The notes under the pieces were generated by a model. The model was not told the DNA's origin, did no database searches, and was given only the letters and a program-made list of their open reading frames with translations. This document shows, in pieces, positions 20,911-20,971 of a DNA stretch of 20,971 bases (position 1 is the stretch's first letter; each line of letters starts with the position of its first letter). The translations under genes were made by a program, and so were the position numbers. The DNA is from Hungatella sp. UBA3147 (GTDB taxonomy: Bacteria > Bacillota > Clostridia > Lachnospirales > Lachnospiraceae), in assembly GCA_002365025.1 (NCBI GenBank), contig DEYX01000266.1, forward strand, positions 1-20,971, in the 5' to 3' direction.

Positions 20911-20971
20911 CTTCCTTTCTTCTTTCTTGCCCATGCTTTTGGGCATAATGGTATACCCGCAGGGTGTTTCC
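20911..20971 (-). repeat. leader repeat, copy 2 (before ispF), reaching the window edge
   Basis: Second copy of the ~60-nt leader. The stem GCCCA/TGGGC and CCCTGCGGG are kept while the loop differs (aaagca). It contains the ribosome site of ispF and ends 4 nt before its ATG. The upstream boundary cannot be seen. Confidence 0.8.

Noticed and set aside
1..20971. Mobile elements, CRISPR arrays, prophage or toxin-antitoxin genes
   Set aside because: No transposase, integrase, phage or Cas protein motifs, no regularly spaced repeats, and no small toxin-antitoxin pair were seen on either strand.

Overview
The window looks like a chromosomal housekeeping stretch from a low-to-mid-GC Firmicute, most likely a Clostridium cluster XIVa / Lachnospiraceae-type anaerobe. 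This is inferred from the protein families (a YedF-type TusA-DsrE fusion, a DUF1292 protein, Mini-III RNase, a DUF4860-like pilus protein, a non-mevalonate isoprenoid gene), the strong AGGAGG-type ribosome sites and the gene order. Nearly every gene is on the minus strand. I see no phage, IS, CRISPR or plasmid genes and no sign of recent transfer.

Left part (1-5435): a truncated rRNA m5C methyltransferase at the left edge; a lone plus-strand membrane protein of unknown function; a converging minus-strand pair (XRE regulator, then yedF); a DUF1292 protein; a corrinoid adenosyltransferase; and a short UvrD/PcrA-like helicase. Several Rho-independent terminators separate these units.

Middle (5480-11643): gltX with a well-formed promoter and terminator; mgtE preceded by a 348-nt spacer full of strong inverted repeats; a class A penicillin-binding protein that probably starts at TTG; and tRNA-Thr(GGT) with a consensus-like promoter and a terminator.

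Right part (11737-20971): a tightly packed minus-strand run, ispF, cysS, mrnC, rlmB, a secreted transglutaminase-like protein, a PilC/GspF platform protein, four small pilin-like proteins, a PilT-type ATPase and L-lactate dehydrogenase, closed by a 17-bp hairpin. No terminator is visible between these genes. The start thus resembles the Bacillus-type ispF / cysS / mrnC / rlmB neighbourhood, followed by a compact type IV pilus-like cassette with no PilB, PilM/N/O or prepilin peptidase in the window.

The observations most worth a second look are the GC-rich structured leader upstream of mgtE, a ~60-nt duplicated leader carrying the ribosome site of both ispF and cysS, the minimal pilus-like cassette with a secreted transglutaminase homologue, and a cysteine-rich tail on IspF.
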